Counted from the stretch's first letter, positions 44,778 to 53,793 are shown. The stretch is 64,000 bases of DNA from Modestobacter sp. VKM Ac-2985 (GCF_026967925.1 NZ_JAPVBI010000001.1:1-64000); one strand, 5' to 3'. The notes: generated from the sequence alone by a model not told the origin. A program made the numbers and translations.

Positions 44778-45641
44778 TCACTTGAGGGCGTCCTTGGCCT
44801 TCTGGAGGATCCCCTGCATCGGCACCGGCGGGGTGCCGTACAGGCGCGGGTCGCCCGGCGGCAGGATCGGTGCGTCGGCGTTCGCCGCGATCGGCCGGGC
44901 GGTCAGCTGGTTGTCGGTGCCGTCCAGCGCCGGCCCGTTGGCCCAGCGGCCGTTGGCCGCATCGGGGCCGTCAGAGGCGTCGAGGAACGCGTAGGCGAAC
45001 TCCGGCAGCTCCTCGTCCAGCGGGAACGCCTCCGGGACCGGGATCCCGTCCAGGCCGTCCGCCTTGAGCTCCTCCATGGCCGCCAGCCACTGCTGCTGGT
45101 GCATGTGGTCGCGGGTGATCAGGAAGCGGAGCAGGTCCTTGACGCCCGGGTCGTCGGTCATGTTCCAGAGTCGGCTCACCTGCAGCCGGCCCTGCATCTC
45201 GGCGGTGGCGTTGTAGGAGAAGTCCGCGTAGAGGTTGCCGCTGGCGGTGACGTAGGCGCCGGTCCAGGGGTTGCCCATGCTGTCCATGTAGGACGCGCCG
45301 CCGCCGTTGGCGATGGCGTGCTGCGGGTTGAGCTGGCCGTAGCCGGCGGCGGCCTCCTTGGTGCGGTCCGCGGCGTCCGGCTTGAGCGGCATGTGGTCCA
45401 GCAGCCGGTCGATCATCGTGACGATCATCTCGACGTGCGCCAGCTCCTCGGTGCCGATGGCCAGCAGCATGTCCTTGTACTTGCCGGGCAGGCGACAGTT
45501 CCAGCCCTGCAGCAGGTACTGGGTGGCGACGGTCATCTCACCCCACTGGCCGCCCAGCACCTCCTGCATCTTGCGGGCGAAGTCGGCGTCGGGGCCGTCG
45601 GGCTTGGCCTCGAACTGGAGTGCGTGGGTGTGCGTGAACAC
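44778..45641 (-). CDS. Manganese catalase
   Basis: A 287-residue ferritin-like di-manganese catalase. Likely metal ligands are Glu35 (GQWGEMTVATQYL), Glu66 and His69 (GTEELAHVEM), a glutamate in YNATAEMQGR and a histidine in ITRDHMHQQQW. The first residues FTHTHALQF and the GGGASYMDSMGNPW loop are usual for the family. It detoxifies hydrogen peroxide in the cytoplasm. The GTG is preceded by GGGAG. It is transcribed alone. Confidence 0.95.
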   Translation of the reverse strand: MFTHTHALQFEAKPDGPDADFARKMQEVLGGQWGEMTVATQYLLQGWNCRLPGKYKDMLLAIGTEELAHVEMIVTMIDRLLDHMPLKPDAADRTKEAAAGYGQLNPQHAIANGGGASYMDSMGNPWTGAYVTASGNLYADFSYNATAEMQGRLQVSRLWNMTDDPGVKDLLRFLITRDHMHQQQWLAAMEELKADGLDGIPVPEAFPLDEELPEFAYAFLDASDGPDAANGRWANGPALDGTDNQLTARPIAANADAPILPPGDPRLYGTPPVPMQGILQKAKDALK

Positions 45642-45754
45642 GGGCGTTCTCCCTCTGCGTCGGTCGCTGTCGCCGCCCTCGCGGTGACACCAGACAGATG
45701 CCCCCTCCCGGTGTCACCCCCGTGCCGTCCGCTGGCCCCCAGGGGCCGACCTGG

Positions 45755-45793
45755 GAGAGCACTCCCTCGTGCCGGGCCCGAGGGAGTGCTCTC
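45755..45793 (-). terminator. Perfect 15-bp-arm hairpin between kinase and catalase genes
   Basis: GAGAGCACTCCCTCG (45755-45769) and CGAGGGAGTGCTCTC (45779-45793) are exact complements around a nine-base loop. It is 12 bases downstream of the kinase stop on the minus strand, where it would end that transcript before the catalase promoter. Confidence 0.65.
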
Positions 45794-45805
45794 GAGTGGC
45801 GCCCG

Positions 45806-46519
45806 TCAGCGATCGGGCAGGCGGACCCACAGCGTGAAGGCGCCGTCGGTGCCCCGGGACCACGCCAGCCGCCCGCCGAGCTCGTGGGTCTGCCGTTGCA
45901 CCGACCACAGCCCCAGCCCGCTGAGGTCGACCGGTGGCGTCAGCTGGTTGAGGTGCCCGAGCACCTGATCGGCCGGCACCCCGAGCTGGGTCACGGCGAG
46001 GTCGACCCAGCCGTTCCGTCGGTCGGCGCGCAGCCGGACCGGTTGGCCCCGGCCGTGCCGGTGGGCGTTCTCCAGCAGGTTGGTCAGGATCCGCTGAACG
46101 CGGGCGTCGGCGACGGTCACGTCGGCGGCGTCGTCACCGAACTCGACCCGGAGCTGGTGGTCGGGCAGGCCAGAGGCGGCGACGGAGGCACGGACGACGT
46201 CGACGAGCCCGCGGGTGCACGCCCGCTCGGTCGCCCCACCGGTGGCCTGCGCGGTGCGCAGCATCGAGGCCAGGTGCTGGGCCTGGGCGCGGGCGAGGTC
46301 GAGCAGCTCCGGCCGGCGCTCGTCGTCCTCCAGCCGGTTCAGCGCCGCCTCCAGCGCGGCCAGCGGGCTGCGCATGTCGTGGCACAGCGCCCGCACCAGC
46401 GCGTCCCCGGTGCTCACCGGCTCAGCGGCGGGCCGGGGGAGGTGGCTGCGCACCACGCGCAGCAGGTCGGTGAGCAGTCCGGGCAGCGTCGCAGGGTGTG
46501 TGTCGGCAGCGAGGGTCAC
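45806..46519 (-). CDS. Soluble histidine kinase-like protein with altered G1 box
   Basis: A 237-residue protein without membrane helices. A HisKA dimerisation helix has His47 (ALCHDMRSPLAALEAAL); the ATPase part has an N box (RILTNLLENAHRHG) and G2 box (LSGLGLWSV), but the expected DxGxG is TQLGVP, so the adenine-contacting aspartate is missing. It may be a phosphatase or pseudokinase. The GTG at 46519 has GGAGG five bases upstream; a GTG at 46525 is too close to that site. Divergent from a response-regulator gene 61 bases away, its likely partner. Confidence 0.82.
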   Translation of the reverse strand: MTLAADTHPATLPGLLTDLLRVVRSHLPRPAAEPVSTGDALVRALCHDMRSPLAALEAALNRLEDDERRPELLDLARAQAQHLASMLRTAQATGGATERACTRGLVDVVRASVAASGLPDHQLRVEFGDDAADVTVADARVQRILTNLLENAHRHGRGQPVRLRADRRNGWVDLAVTQLGVPADQVLGHLNQLTPPVDLSGLGLWSVQRQTHELGGRLAWSRGTDGAFTLWVRLPDR

Positions 46520-46580
46520 GGGCACCTCCGGGAGTGCGGACGGTCAGCCACGCCGGGCGCAGTCGACCTGTGGGAGTGAC

Positions 46581-47282
46581 GTGGAGGGACTCGACGTCGG
46601 TGCCGCTGCTGAGCACCGTCCCCCCGTGGACGTGGTGGTGATCGACGACCACCCGTTGTTCAGCCGGGGGCTGGAGCTGCTGCTGCCCCCGGAGAGCAAT
46701 GGGCGGGTGCGGGTCGTGGGGACGACGGACGACGCCTCGGCGGGGGCCGCGCTGGTGCGCAGGCACCACGCCGACGTGGCGGTGGTCGACCTGCACATGC
46801 CGCCGCCCGGCGGTACCCGCGCCATCGCGGCCATCCGGCGCACCGAGCCGATGACCCGGGTCGTGGCGCTGTCCGGGCTGGCCGAGGCCGACGCGGCCCT
46901 GGAGGCGCTGCGGGCCGGGGCGAGCGCCTTCCTGCCGAAGACCGCCAGCCCGGAGGCGCTGGTCCGCCCGCTGCTCGCCGTCCTCGACGGGTGGTCGGTG
47001 ATCCCCGAGTCGCTGCTGCGCCAGCTGCTGGACGACGCGGCGCCCACCGCGGACCAGGGCATCGCCGCGCAGCTGTCCGCCGACGACCGCCGGCTCTGGC
47101 GGCTGGTGGCCGCCGGCACCAGCACCGTCGACATCGCCACGACGCTGCACGTCTCCGAGCGCACCGTGAAGCGGCTGGTGGCCAACCTGCTCCGCCAGTT
47201 GCGGGTCTCCACCCGGGTGGAGGCGGCCGCGCTCGCCGGGCGGGTCGGGCTCGAGGCGACCGGATCCGGCACGGGACGCTGA
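46581..47282 (+). CDS. Response regulator with LuxR-type HTH
   Basis: A 233-residue regulator. The receiver has Asp22-Asp23 (VVVIDDHPLFSRG), phosphoacceptor Asp70 (VAVVDLHMPPPGG) and the conserved lysine in AFLPKTASPE. The C-terminal helix-turn-helix is AGTSTVDIATTLHVSERTVK. The GTG at 46581 follows GGGAG; the frame is open further upstream, but that is a shadow of the kinase gene. It is divergent from the altered kinase and probably works with it. Confidence 0.88.
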   Translation: MEGLDVGAAAEHRPPVDVVVIDDHPLFSRGLELLLPPESNGRVRVVGTTDDASAGAALVRRHHADVAVVDLHMPPPGGTRAIAAIRRTEPMTRVVALSGLAEADAALEALRAGASAFLPKTASPEALVRPLLAVLDGWSVIPESLLRQLLDDAAPTADQGIAAQLSADDRRLWRLVAAGTSTVDIATTLHVSERTVKRLVANLLRQLRVSTRVEAAALAGRVGLEATGSGTGR

Positions 47283-47379
47283 GTGGTGCATCGGGACGTG
47301 CATCACGCCCTCGGCTACCCGGAGCGTCGCGCCGCACCCGCGGACCGGGCAGTTCCGGTTTGCCGTGGCGCGTCGTGGC

Positions 47380-47385
47380 TAGGGT
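47380..47385 (+). promoter_or_regulatory. -10 hexamer before the saccharopine-dehydrogenase-like gene
   Basis: TAGGGT, six bases, then the ATG at 47392; a clean TANNNT match with leaderless spacing. Confidence 0.6.
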
Positions 47386-47391
47386 CCGCCC

Positions 47392-48498
47392 ATGCCTGCA
47401 CGGATCGTCCTGCTCGGGGCCACCGGCCACACCGGCGGCCGGACGGCGGCCGCCCTGGCCGCCCGCGGCGCGCGCCCGGTGCTCGCCGGGCGTGACCCCG
47501 CCCGGCTCGCCACCCTCGCCGACCGGCTCGGCGGTGCGGCCGGGCCGCTGGAGACCGCGGCCGCCGACGTCACCGACGAGGGATCGGTGCGCGCGCTGCT
47601 CGGTGCGGGCGACGTGCTGGTCACCACGGTGGGGCCGTTCCAGCGGTTGGGGGAGGCCGCCGTCGCCGCGGCCGCCGACGCCGGGGCGGTCTACCTGGAC
47701 TCGACGGGCGAACCGCCCTTCCTGCGCCGGGTGTTCGAGGAGTTCGGGCCGCGGGCGCAGGCCTCGGGCGCGGTGCTGCTGACCGCCTTCGGCCACGACT
47801 ACGTGCCCGGGGTGCTGGCCGGCGCGCTGGCCCTGGCCGAGGCCGGCGACCGGGCGCACCGGCTGGACGTCGGCTACGGCCTGGACGGCGGCGGGGGGCA
47901 GGGCTTCTCCCGCGGCACGCTGGTCTCGCTGATCGGGGTGCTGCTGGAGCCGGGGCACGCCTGGCGCGGGGGCCGGCTGGTCGAGGAGCCCGCCGGGGCG
48001 CGGGACTGGCGGTTCGACGTGGCCGGTCGCACCCGCCGGGGCCTGTCGGTGGGCGGCTCGGAGCACCTGACGCTGCCGGACCTGTCGCCGTCCCTGCGGG
48101 AGGTCGGCGTGTACCTGGCCTGGTTCGGCGCGGCGACGCCGGTCGCCCACCGGCTCGCGCCGCTGGCCCCGCTGCTGGGCCGGGTGCCGGGAGCCACGGC
48201 GCGGGTGGAGCAGCTCGCCGACCTGGTCGGGCGCCGGTTCGCCGACGCGCCGACTGCCGAGGGGGAGACCCGCACCCATGTCGTCGCCGAGGTGCGCGAC
48301 CGGTCGGGGGAGCGGGTCGCCCGGGTGCGGCTCCGCGGCGGCGACCCCTACGGGATGACCGCGGACCTGCTCGCCTGGGGTGCGGTCCGGGCCGCCGACG
48401 GCGGGGTCCACGGCGCCGGCGCCCTCGGGCCGGTGCAGGCCTTCGGGCTGGACGAGCTCACCGCGGGGGCGGCGACCGCCGGGCTGCGACCGGCGTGA
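47392..48498 (+). CDS. Saccharopine dehydrogenase-like NAD(P)-binding protein
   Basis: A 368-residue protein with an N-terminal Rossmann motif (IVLLGATGHTGG, residues 5-16) and AGRDPARLATLADRLG, then VTTVGPFQRLGEAAVAAA and YLDSTGEPPF, the pattern of trans-acting enoyl-reductase/saccharopine dehydrogenase-like proteins. True lysine-pathway activity is not implied; many relatives act on lipids. Its stop overlaps the next gene by GTGA. Confidence 0.85.
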   Translation: MPARIVLLGATGHTGGRTAAALAARGARPVLAGRDPARLATLADRLGGAAGPLETAAADVTDEGSVRALLGAGDVLVTTVGPFQRLGEAAVAAAADAGAVYLDSTGEPPFLRRVFEEFGPRAQASGAVLLTAFGHDYVPGVLAGALALAEAGDRAHRLDVGYGLDGGGGQGFSRGTLVSLIGVLLEPGHAWRGGRLVEEPAGARDWRFDVAGRTRRGLSVGGSEHLTLPDLSPSLREVGVYLAWFGAATPVAHRLAPLAPLLGRVPGATARVEQLADLVGRRFADAPTAEGETRTHVVAEVRDRSGERVARVRLRGGDPYGMTADLLAWGAVRAADGGVHGAGALGPVQAFGLDELTAGAATAGLRPA

Positions 48499-49739
48499 CC
48501 CTGCTCGCCTGCGTCGACATCGGCTCCACCTGGACCAAGGCGGCGCTGGTCGAGCCGGCCAGCGGGCGGCTGGTCGACACACGCCAGGCGCCGACGACGC
48601 CGGGGGACGTGGTGGGCGGCGTCCTGGCCGCGACGGAGGGGTGGGACGCGCCGGTGCGCGCCTGTTCCAGCGCCGGGGGTGGCCTGCGGCTGGCGGTCGT
48701 CGGCTACGAGGAGCTGATCAGCGCGGAGGCCGGGCACCGGGCCGCCCTCTCCGCCGGGGCCCGGGTGGTGCACGTGGCCGCGGGCCGGCTGGACGCCGCG
48801 GCGCTCGGGCGGCTGGCCGCCGCCACCCCGGACGTCGTCCTGCTGGTCGGCGGCACGGACGGCGGCGACGCCACCGTGCTGCGGCACAACGCCGCCGCCC
48901 TGACCGGGACGGAGCGGTCCGTCCCGGTGGTGGTGGCCGGCAACGTAGCCGTCCGGGCGGAGGTCTGCGCCGTCCTGGCGGCGGCAGGCGCCCCGGTCAC
49001 CCCGGCCGACAACGTGCTCCCCGACATCGGTCGGCTGGCCCCGGAGTCGGCCCGCGCGGCGATCCGCGACGTCTTCCTGACCCACGTGATCGGCGGGGCC
49101 CGGCTGTCGGCGGACCCGCGGCTGCGCCGGTGGGTGCGGGCGGTCACGCCGGACGCGGTGCTGGACGGCGTGGCGGTCCTGGCCGAGCTGCGGGCCGCCG
49201 CCGAGGCCCCGGGTGTGCTGGTGCTGGACGTCGGCGGGGCCACGACCGACGTGTACTGCGTGCCGGCCGTCGACGCCGAGCAGGCGTCGCTGCACCGCGC
49301 CGCGGTCGGGGTGCCGGCCCGGCGGCGCACCGTGGAGGGTGACCTGGGGGTGCACGCCAGCGCCGACGCGCTGCGGCAGGCGGCCGGGGACGAGGGGCTG
49401 TCCGCGCCCGGGGACGACCCGCTGGCCCTCGGCGAGGTCGCGGCGGTGGTGGCGCTGCGCCGGCACCTGCGGGCCGAGGCGGCCTACGGCCCCGGCGGCG
49501 CGAGTGCGCGCGGGGTGGGGCTGGTGGTGCTCTCCGGCGGTGTCTTCCGGCATGCGGCGCCGGCGGCAACGGCCGCGGTGGTCCAGCGGGTGGCGGCCGA
49601 CCGCGGTGGGGCCGGCGGGGTGCTGGCCGGCGCGCGGGTGGTCGTCGACCGGCGGTACGTGCTGGCTGCGGCCGGCCTGCTCGCCAGGGACGCACCCGCG
49701 GCAGCGTCCGGGCTGCTCAGCGGCCTGGTCGCGGACTGA
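48495..49739 (+). CDS. MutL/GlmL-like ASKHA protein
   Basis: A 414-residue protein of the glutamate-mutase MutL family: ACVDIGSTWTKAALVEP at the start supplies the phosphate-1 loop, VVLLVGGTDGGDATVLRHN and VLVLDVGGATTDVYCV the second loop. GlmL proteins accompany adenosylcobalamin-dependent methylaspartate mutase, probably to reactivate it, but no mutase gene (glmS, glmE) is in the window. The GTG overlaps the upstream dehydrogenase-like gene, so the two are linked in expression. Confidence 0.85.
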   Translation: MTLLACVDIGSTWTKAALVEPASGRLVDTRQAPTTPGDVVGGVLAATEGWDAPVRACSSAGGGLRLAVVGYEELISAEAGHRAALSAGARVVHVAAGRLDAAALGRLAAATPDVVLLVGGTDGGDATVLRHNAAALTGTERSVPVVVAGNVAVRAEVCAVLAAAGAPVTPADNVLPDIGRLAPESARAAIRDVFLTHVIGGARLSADPRLRRWVRAVTPDAVLDGVAVLAELRAAAEAPGVLVLDVGGATTDVYCVPAVDAEQASLHRAAVGVPARRRTVEGDLGVHASADALRQAAGDEGLSAPGDDPLALGEVAAVVALRRHLRAEAAYGPGGASARGVGLVVLSGGVFRHAAPAATAAVVQRVAADRGGAGGVLAGARVVVDRRYVLAAAGLLARDAPAAASGLLSGLVAD

Positions 49740-49753
49740 CGAGGGAGCCCGGG

Positions 49754-51223
49754 TCAGCCGTACGGCGTGAGGGTGGCCGCCCAGGCACCGGACGCGGCCT
49801 GGGCGAACTCAGGGGCCTCGGCGGCGGCCATGTCCCGCACGGTGTAGCCCCCGCTGCCGGCGCCGACGCACGCCAGCACGGTCACCAGCCCGGCCCGGCG
49901 CTGGGTCAGGGACTGCCGCACCTGCCACCCCACCACGGCGCGGTCCTGCAGCACGGTGTGGCTGCGCACCAGCCACCCCGAGCGCATCGCGAACGACCGC
50001 GGGCCCGCCACGTGCCCGAGCGCGTTGTAGCGGGCCAGGCCGAGCGGGACGCCGAGCAGCACGAGGACGCCCCCGGCGGCCAGCATCGGCCACCAGCCCG
50101 TCATCGCCACGAGCACCCCGCCCGCGGCCGCCACCAGCAGCCCGGGTGTGGTGCCCCGCGCGATGCTCCGCCGACGGGCGGCCGGGGGGTGCCGGTGCAG
50201 CGGACCGGGGTGGTCGACGAGCTCGGCGGAGAGTGCGCGGGCCAGCTCCACCGGTCCGAGCGGCAGCACCTGGCCTCGTCGCGTCGCGTCTCCGAGTCCG
50301 GTGACCAGGGCGCTGACCCGGGCCGCGCCGACCAGCCGCATGCCCAGCCCCTCGCTGATGGTGCAGCCCCGGATCCGGTCGATGTCCAGCTCGGTGTGCC
50401 GGCGGGTGACCAGGCCGCGGACGGCGACGAGCGCACCACCGCGCCGGAGCAGCCGGAACCGCCAGTTCACCAGGGCGCTGCCGAGGATCGACCCCAGGAT
50501 CAGCAGGAGCAGTGCGCCCACCACCAGCCGGACCACGATCCGGGTGTCGGAGACGTCCGGCGACCAGAACTCCGGCCGGAACTGCTCGGGCAGCTCCTCG
50601 GCGGCCCGGAGCAGCGCGCCGCCGGCGGCCAGCGGCACCGCCAGGTAGCTGCCCACCAGCGGGGCGTAGACCAGCCAGCGGTAGTCGAAGCGGAGCAGCT
50701 CCTCCTCCGGCTCGGCGGCGGCGTGCCGGCCGCCCTCCGCGAGGTCCTGTGCCGAGGCTGCGTGGGTGAGCAGCCGGTGGCGCAGCCGGTCGCCCTCGGC
50801 GCGGGTGACCCCGTCGATGACCAGCTCCTCCTCGCTGGTCACCGAGCCCGCCGCCGCGTCGATCCGCACCCGGACGAGCCCGAGCAGCCGGTGCAGCACC
50901 GGCGCCTCGACCTCGACCCCGCGGATCCGGTCGTTGGGCACGGTGCGCGCCGACCGGGAGAGCAGCCCGCGGGTGACGACGACGGCGGAGTCCCCGTCGG
51001 TGTAGCTGAACCGCCACCAGCTGATCGCCGCGCCCAGCAGCGAGAGCACGGTGATCCCGACGACCAGCGCGACCACCGTGCCCAGGCCGTTGCCGAGGCC
51101 GCGGGTGACCCCGAGGGCCAGCACCGCCGGCACCAGGGCCCGCGCTTGGCGGAAGGTCACGGTGTGCAGCAGCAGCACCCACGGCGACGTCCGCCGTCCC
51201 GGCGCCTCCGGTGCGCCGGTCAC
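49754..51223 (-). CDS. PH-domain membrane protein, YdbT-like
   Basis: A 489-residue membrane protein with three bacterial PH (bPH2) segments each after a pair of helices: TDGDSAVVVTRGLLSRSARTVP, GALVAVRGLVTRRHTELDIDRI and FAMRSGWLVRSHTVLQDRAVV, split in the folds. YdbS/YdbT pairs affect resistance to membrane-active peptides in Bacillus. The GTG at 51223 overlaps the YdbS-like gene stop (GTGA); together they form one unit. Confidence 0.87.
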   Translation of the reverse strand: MTGAPEAPGRRTSPWVLLLHTVTFRQARALVPAVLALGVTRGLGNGLGTVVALVVGITVLSLLGAAISWWRFSYTDGDSAVVVTRGLLSRSARTVPNDRIRGVEVEAPVLHRLLGLVRVRIDAAAGSVTSEEELVIDGVTRAEGDRLRHRLLTHAASAQDLAEGGRHAAAEPEEELLRFDYRWLVYAPLVGSYLAVPLAAGGALLRAAEELPEQFRPEFWSPDVSDTRIVVRLVVGALLLLILGSILGSALVNWRFRLLRRGGALVAVRGLVTRRHTELDIDRIRGCTISEGLGMRLVGAARVSALVTGLGDATRRGQVLPLGPVELARALSAELVDHPGPLHRHPPAARRRSIARGTTPGLLVAAAGGVLVAMTGWWPMLAAGGVLVLLGVPLGLARYNALGHVAGPRSFAMRSGWLVRSHTVLQDRAVVGWQVRQSLTQRRAGLVTVLACVGAGSGGYTVRDMAAAEAPEFAQAASGAWAATLTPYG

Positions 51224-51735
51224 GTGGCCTCGTCGTGCACGAGCTCCGCCCGCCGCGCGAGGTCCTCGGCCACCCGCCGGGCCAGGTCCACCTCCAGGTG
51301 CGGCACCCGGACGGTGCCCTGGGAGGACGCCGTCAGCACCGCGACGGTCGCCAGGCCGAACAGCTGCTGGAACACCCCGCGGTTGACGTCGACGGTCTGG
51401 ATCCGGGAGATGGGCACCAGGGTCCAGGTGCGGGTCAGCCAGCCGGTGAGCGTGTAGACCGCCTCGGCGGTGACCTCCCAGCGGTGCACCCGGTACCGCA
51501 GCCGGGGGCGGATCCCGATCGCGACCACGGCGTAGACCAGCACGAAGGCCGGGCCCAGCCAGCGCAGCAGGGGGACGGCCCAGCCGGCGTCGGCGGGCAC
51601 GAAGACGATCGCGGCCGCCACGATCACCGCGTACACGACCGTGCCGAGGACCGCCTGCGTCACCCAGAGCCCGATCGCGGCGCGGGACAGCGACCAGGCG
51701 GGTTCCCGGACGGGGGCGGGCGGGGAGGCGGACAT
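51220..51735 (-). CDS. PH-domain membrane protein, YdbS-like
   Basis: A 171-residue protein with two helices (about 22-45 and 55-75) and one bPH2 domain (YRVHRWEVTAEAVYTLTGWL then LVPISRIQTVDVNRG). It is the usual partner of YdbT. The ATG at 51735 has GGGAGG nine bases upstream; an ATG at 51744 sits right against that site and is less likely. Confidence 0.87.
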   Translation of the reverse strand: MSASPPAPVREPAWSLSRAAIGLWVTQAVLGTVVYAVIVAAAIVFVPADAGWAVPLLRWLGPAFVLVYAVVAIGIRPRLRYRVHRWEVTAEAVYTLTGWLTRTWTLVPISRIQTVDVNRGVFQQLFGLATVAVLTASSQGTVRVPHLEVDLARRVAEDLARRAELVHDEAT

Positions 51736-51802
51736 CGGGCCCATCCTCCCAGTGCCGAGCCGGCGAGGGACCGCACCGCCGGTGGCGCGCTGTGCTGCGT
51801 GC

Positions 51803-51808
51803 CACGAT
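51803..51808 (+). promoter_or_regulatory. -10-like hexamer before the rhodanese gene
   Basis: CACGAT, seven bases, then a GTG at 51816. It is identical to the hexamers before the malic enzyme and HAD genes. Confidence 0.45.
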
Positions 51809-51815
51809 GGACGGC

Positions 51816-52151
51816 GTGATGATGCCCCAGCAGGTCCCGACCGTGCCCGCCGCCGAGGTGCCCGACGACGCCGTCGTGCTGGACGTGCGTGAGGACGACG
51901 AGTGGTCCGCCGGGCACGTCGAGGGCGCGACGCACATCCCGATGGGCGACGTCCCGGCCCGGCTCGGCGAGGTGCCCGAGGGCGACCCGCTGTACGTCAC
52001 CTGCCGCAGCGGCGGGCGCTCGGCGCGGGTGACCGCCTGGCTGAACCAGAACGGCTACGACGCGGTGAACGTCGGCGGCGGGATGGGCGAGTGGGACGCG
52101 GCCGGCCGGCCGATGGTGAGCGAGACCGGCCGCCCGCCCTACGTGGTCTGA
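51816..52151 (+). CDS. Single-domain rhodanese
   Basis: A protein of about 111 residues with one rhodanese domain. The catalytic loop is TCRSGGRSAR with the active-site cysteine; VVLDVREDDEWSAGHVEGATHIPMG, split at the serine, is the conserved CH2A region. Such proteins move sulphane sulphur, for example in detoxification or cofactor synthesis. GTG at 51816 is chosen from the -10-like hexamer; ATGs at 51807, 51819 and 51822 are alternatives. Confidence 0.88.
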   Translation: MMMPQQVPTVPAAEVPDDAVVLDVREDDEWSAGHVEGATHIPMGDVPARLGEVPEGDPLYVTCRSGGRSARVTAWLNQNGYDAVNVGGGMGEWDAAGRPMVSETGRPPYVV

Positions 52152-52170
52152 GCGGACCCCGGGTCCTGGC

Positions 52171-53787
52171 TCAGTCGCGCACGGGGTAGTCCGCGAAGCG
52201 GGCGCGCAGGTCCTTCTTGGAGAACTTGCCGACGCTGGTCTTGGGCACCTCGTCGATGAACTCCACCGCCTCGGGCATCCACCACTTGGCGACCAGGGGC
52301 CGCAGGTGCTCCAGGATCTCCCCCTCCGTCGCCGTCTGGCCCTCGTTGAGGACGACGCACGCCAGCGGCCGCTCGTCCCACTTCGGGTGCGGGATGCCGA
52401 CGACGGCGGCCTCCTTCACCGCCGGGTGGCTCATGATGGCGTTCTCCAGGTCGACCGAGGAGATCCACTCGCCACCGGACTTGATCAGGTCCTTGGTGCG
52501 GTCGGCGATCCGGATGTTGCCGAACTCGTCCAGCGCGGCGACGTCCCCGGTCCTCATCCAGCCGTCGGGGGTGGTCAGCTCCACGCCGGCGTCGGGCTCG
52601 TAGTACTCCTTCGCGCACCACGGGCCGCGGACCTGGAGCTCACCGGTGGCCTTGTCGTCCCAGGGCTGCTCCTCGAGGGTGTCCGCGTCGACGATCCGGG
52701 CCTGCACGCCGAACAGCGGCAGGCCGGCCCGGGCTCGCCGCTCGGCCTTGGTGCCCTCGTCGGCGTCCGCCCAGCGGGTCGACAGCGTGCCGCCGGAGGC
52801 GACCGGGTGGGTCTCGGTCATGCCCCACGCCTGGTAGATCGGCAGGCCGACCTGTTCGCGGTAGGCCTCCGACAGCGCCTTCGGGACGGCGGAACCACCG
52901 CAGCCGATCTTGCGCAGCCGGTGCGGGCGCCCGGCCAGGTGCGGCAGCATGCCCTGCCAGATCGTGGGCACGCCGGCGGTGAAGGTGACCCCCTCGTCGA
53001 CGATCAGGTCGGCCAGCGCCTGCGGCTGCATCACCGCCCCGGGGAAGACCATCGCCGCGCCGGCGGCGGGGGCGGCCTGCGCGATGCCCCACGCGTTGGC
53101 GTGGAACATCGGGACGACGGGCATCGCGACGTCCTCGACCCCGATGCCGAAGCCGTTGGGGGAGACCACGGCCATGGTGTGCAGCACCGTGGACCGGTGG
53201 GAGTAGACGACGCCCTTCGGGTTGCCCGTCGTGCCGCTGGTGTAGCACATGGAGGCGGCCGCGTTCTCGTCCGTGGTGGCGAACTCGACCGGGTCGGCGT
53301 CGGCCAGCAGCGCCTCGTAGTCGAGCACCCGCGGGTCGTCGGGGATCTCGTTGTCGCCGCCGTCGTCCATCACCACCACGTGGCGGACGGTCGTCATCGT
53401 GTCGATCAGCGGCCACAGCAGGGGCAGCACGGTGCGGTCGACGAAGACGACCTCGTCCTCGGCGTGGTTGGCGATGTAGGTCAGCTGCTCGGGGAAGAGG
53501 CGCACGTTGAGGGTGTGCAGCACCCGTCCGGTGCAGGGGGCGGCGAAGTAGAGCTCCAGGTGGCGGGCGGAGTTCCAGGCGAACGTGCCCACCCGGCCGT
53601 CGGCGCTGATCCCCAGGGTGTCCAGCACGCCGCCGAGGCGCCGGGTGCGCTGCGCCCACTCGGCGTAGGTGGTGCGCACCTTGCCGCTGGGGTTGTTGGT
53701 GACGATCGGGACGTCGCCGTGGTGCTGCTCGGCGTGCCGGAAGATCGTGTCGATGGTCAGGGGGACGTCCTGCATCAGCCCACGCAT
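52171..53787 (-). CDS. Fatty-acyl-CoA ligase (AlkK/FadD-like)
   Basis: A 538-residue AMP-forming ligase. Motifs: P-loop-like YTSGTTGNPKGVVYSH (A3), YQAWGMTETHPV (A5), GWMRTGDVAALDEFG with the adenylate aspartate, RTKDLIKSGGEWIS (A8 hinge) and the C-terminal Lys in KTSVGKFSKKDLR (A10). It activates medium- or long-chain fatty acids with CoA. The ATG at 53787 sits six bases after CACCAT; an in-frame ATG at 53823 is less likely. Converges on the rhodanese gene with 19 bases between stops. Confidence 0.93.
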   Translation of the reverse strand: MRGLMQDVPLTIDTIFRHAEQHHGDVPIVTNNPSGKVRTTYAEWAQRTRRLGGVLDTLGISADGRVGTFAWNSARHLELYFAAPCTGRVLHTLNVRLFPEQLTYIANHAEDEVVFVDRTVLPLLWPLIDTMTTVRHVVVMDDGGDNEIPDDPRVLDYEALLADADPVEFATTDENAAASMCYTSGTTGNPKGVVYSHRSTVLHTMAVVSPNGFGIGVEDVAMPVVPMFHANAWGIAQAAPAAGAAMVFPGAVMQPQALADLIVDEGVTFTAGVPTIWQGMLPHLAGRPHRLRKIGCGGSAVPKALSEAYREQVGLPIYQAWGMTETHPVASGGTLSTRWADADEGTKAERRARAGLPLFGVQARIVDADTLEEQPWDDKATGELQVRGPWCAKEYYEPDAGVELTTPDGWMRTGDVAALDEFGNIRIADRTKDLIKSGGEWISSVDLENAIMSHPAVKEAAVVGIPHPKWDERPLACVVLNEGQTATEGEILEHLRPLVAKWWMPEAVEFIDEVPKTSVGKFSKKDLRARFADYPVRD

Positions 53788-53793
53788 GGCCGC

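Noticed and set aside
46215-46580. N-terminal extension of the response regulator
   Set aside because: The frame is open but lies antisense to the kinase gene and is Ser/Arg rich without a domain; the receiver begins after the GTG at 46581.
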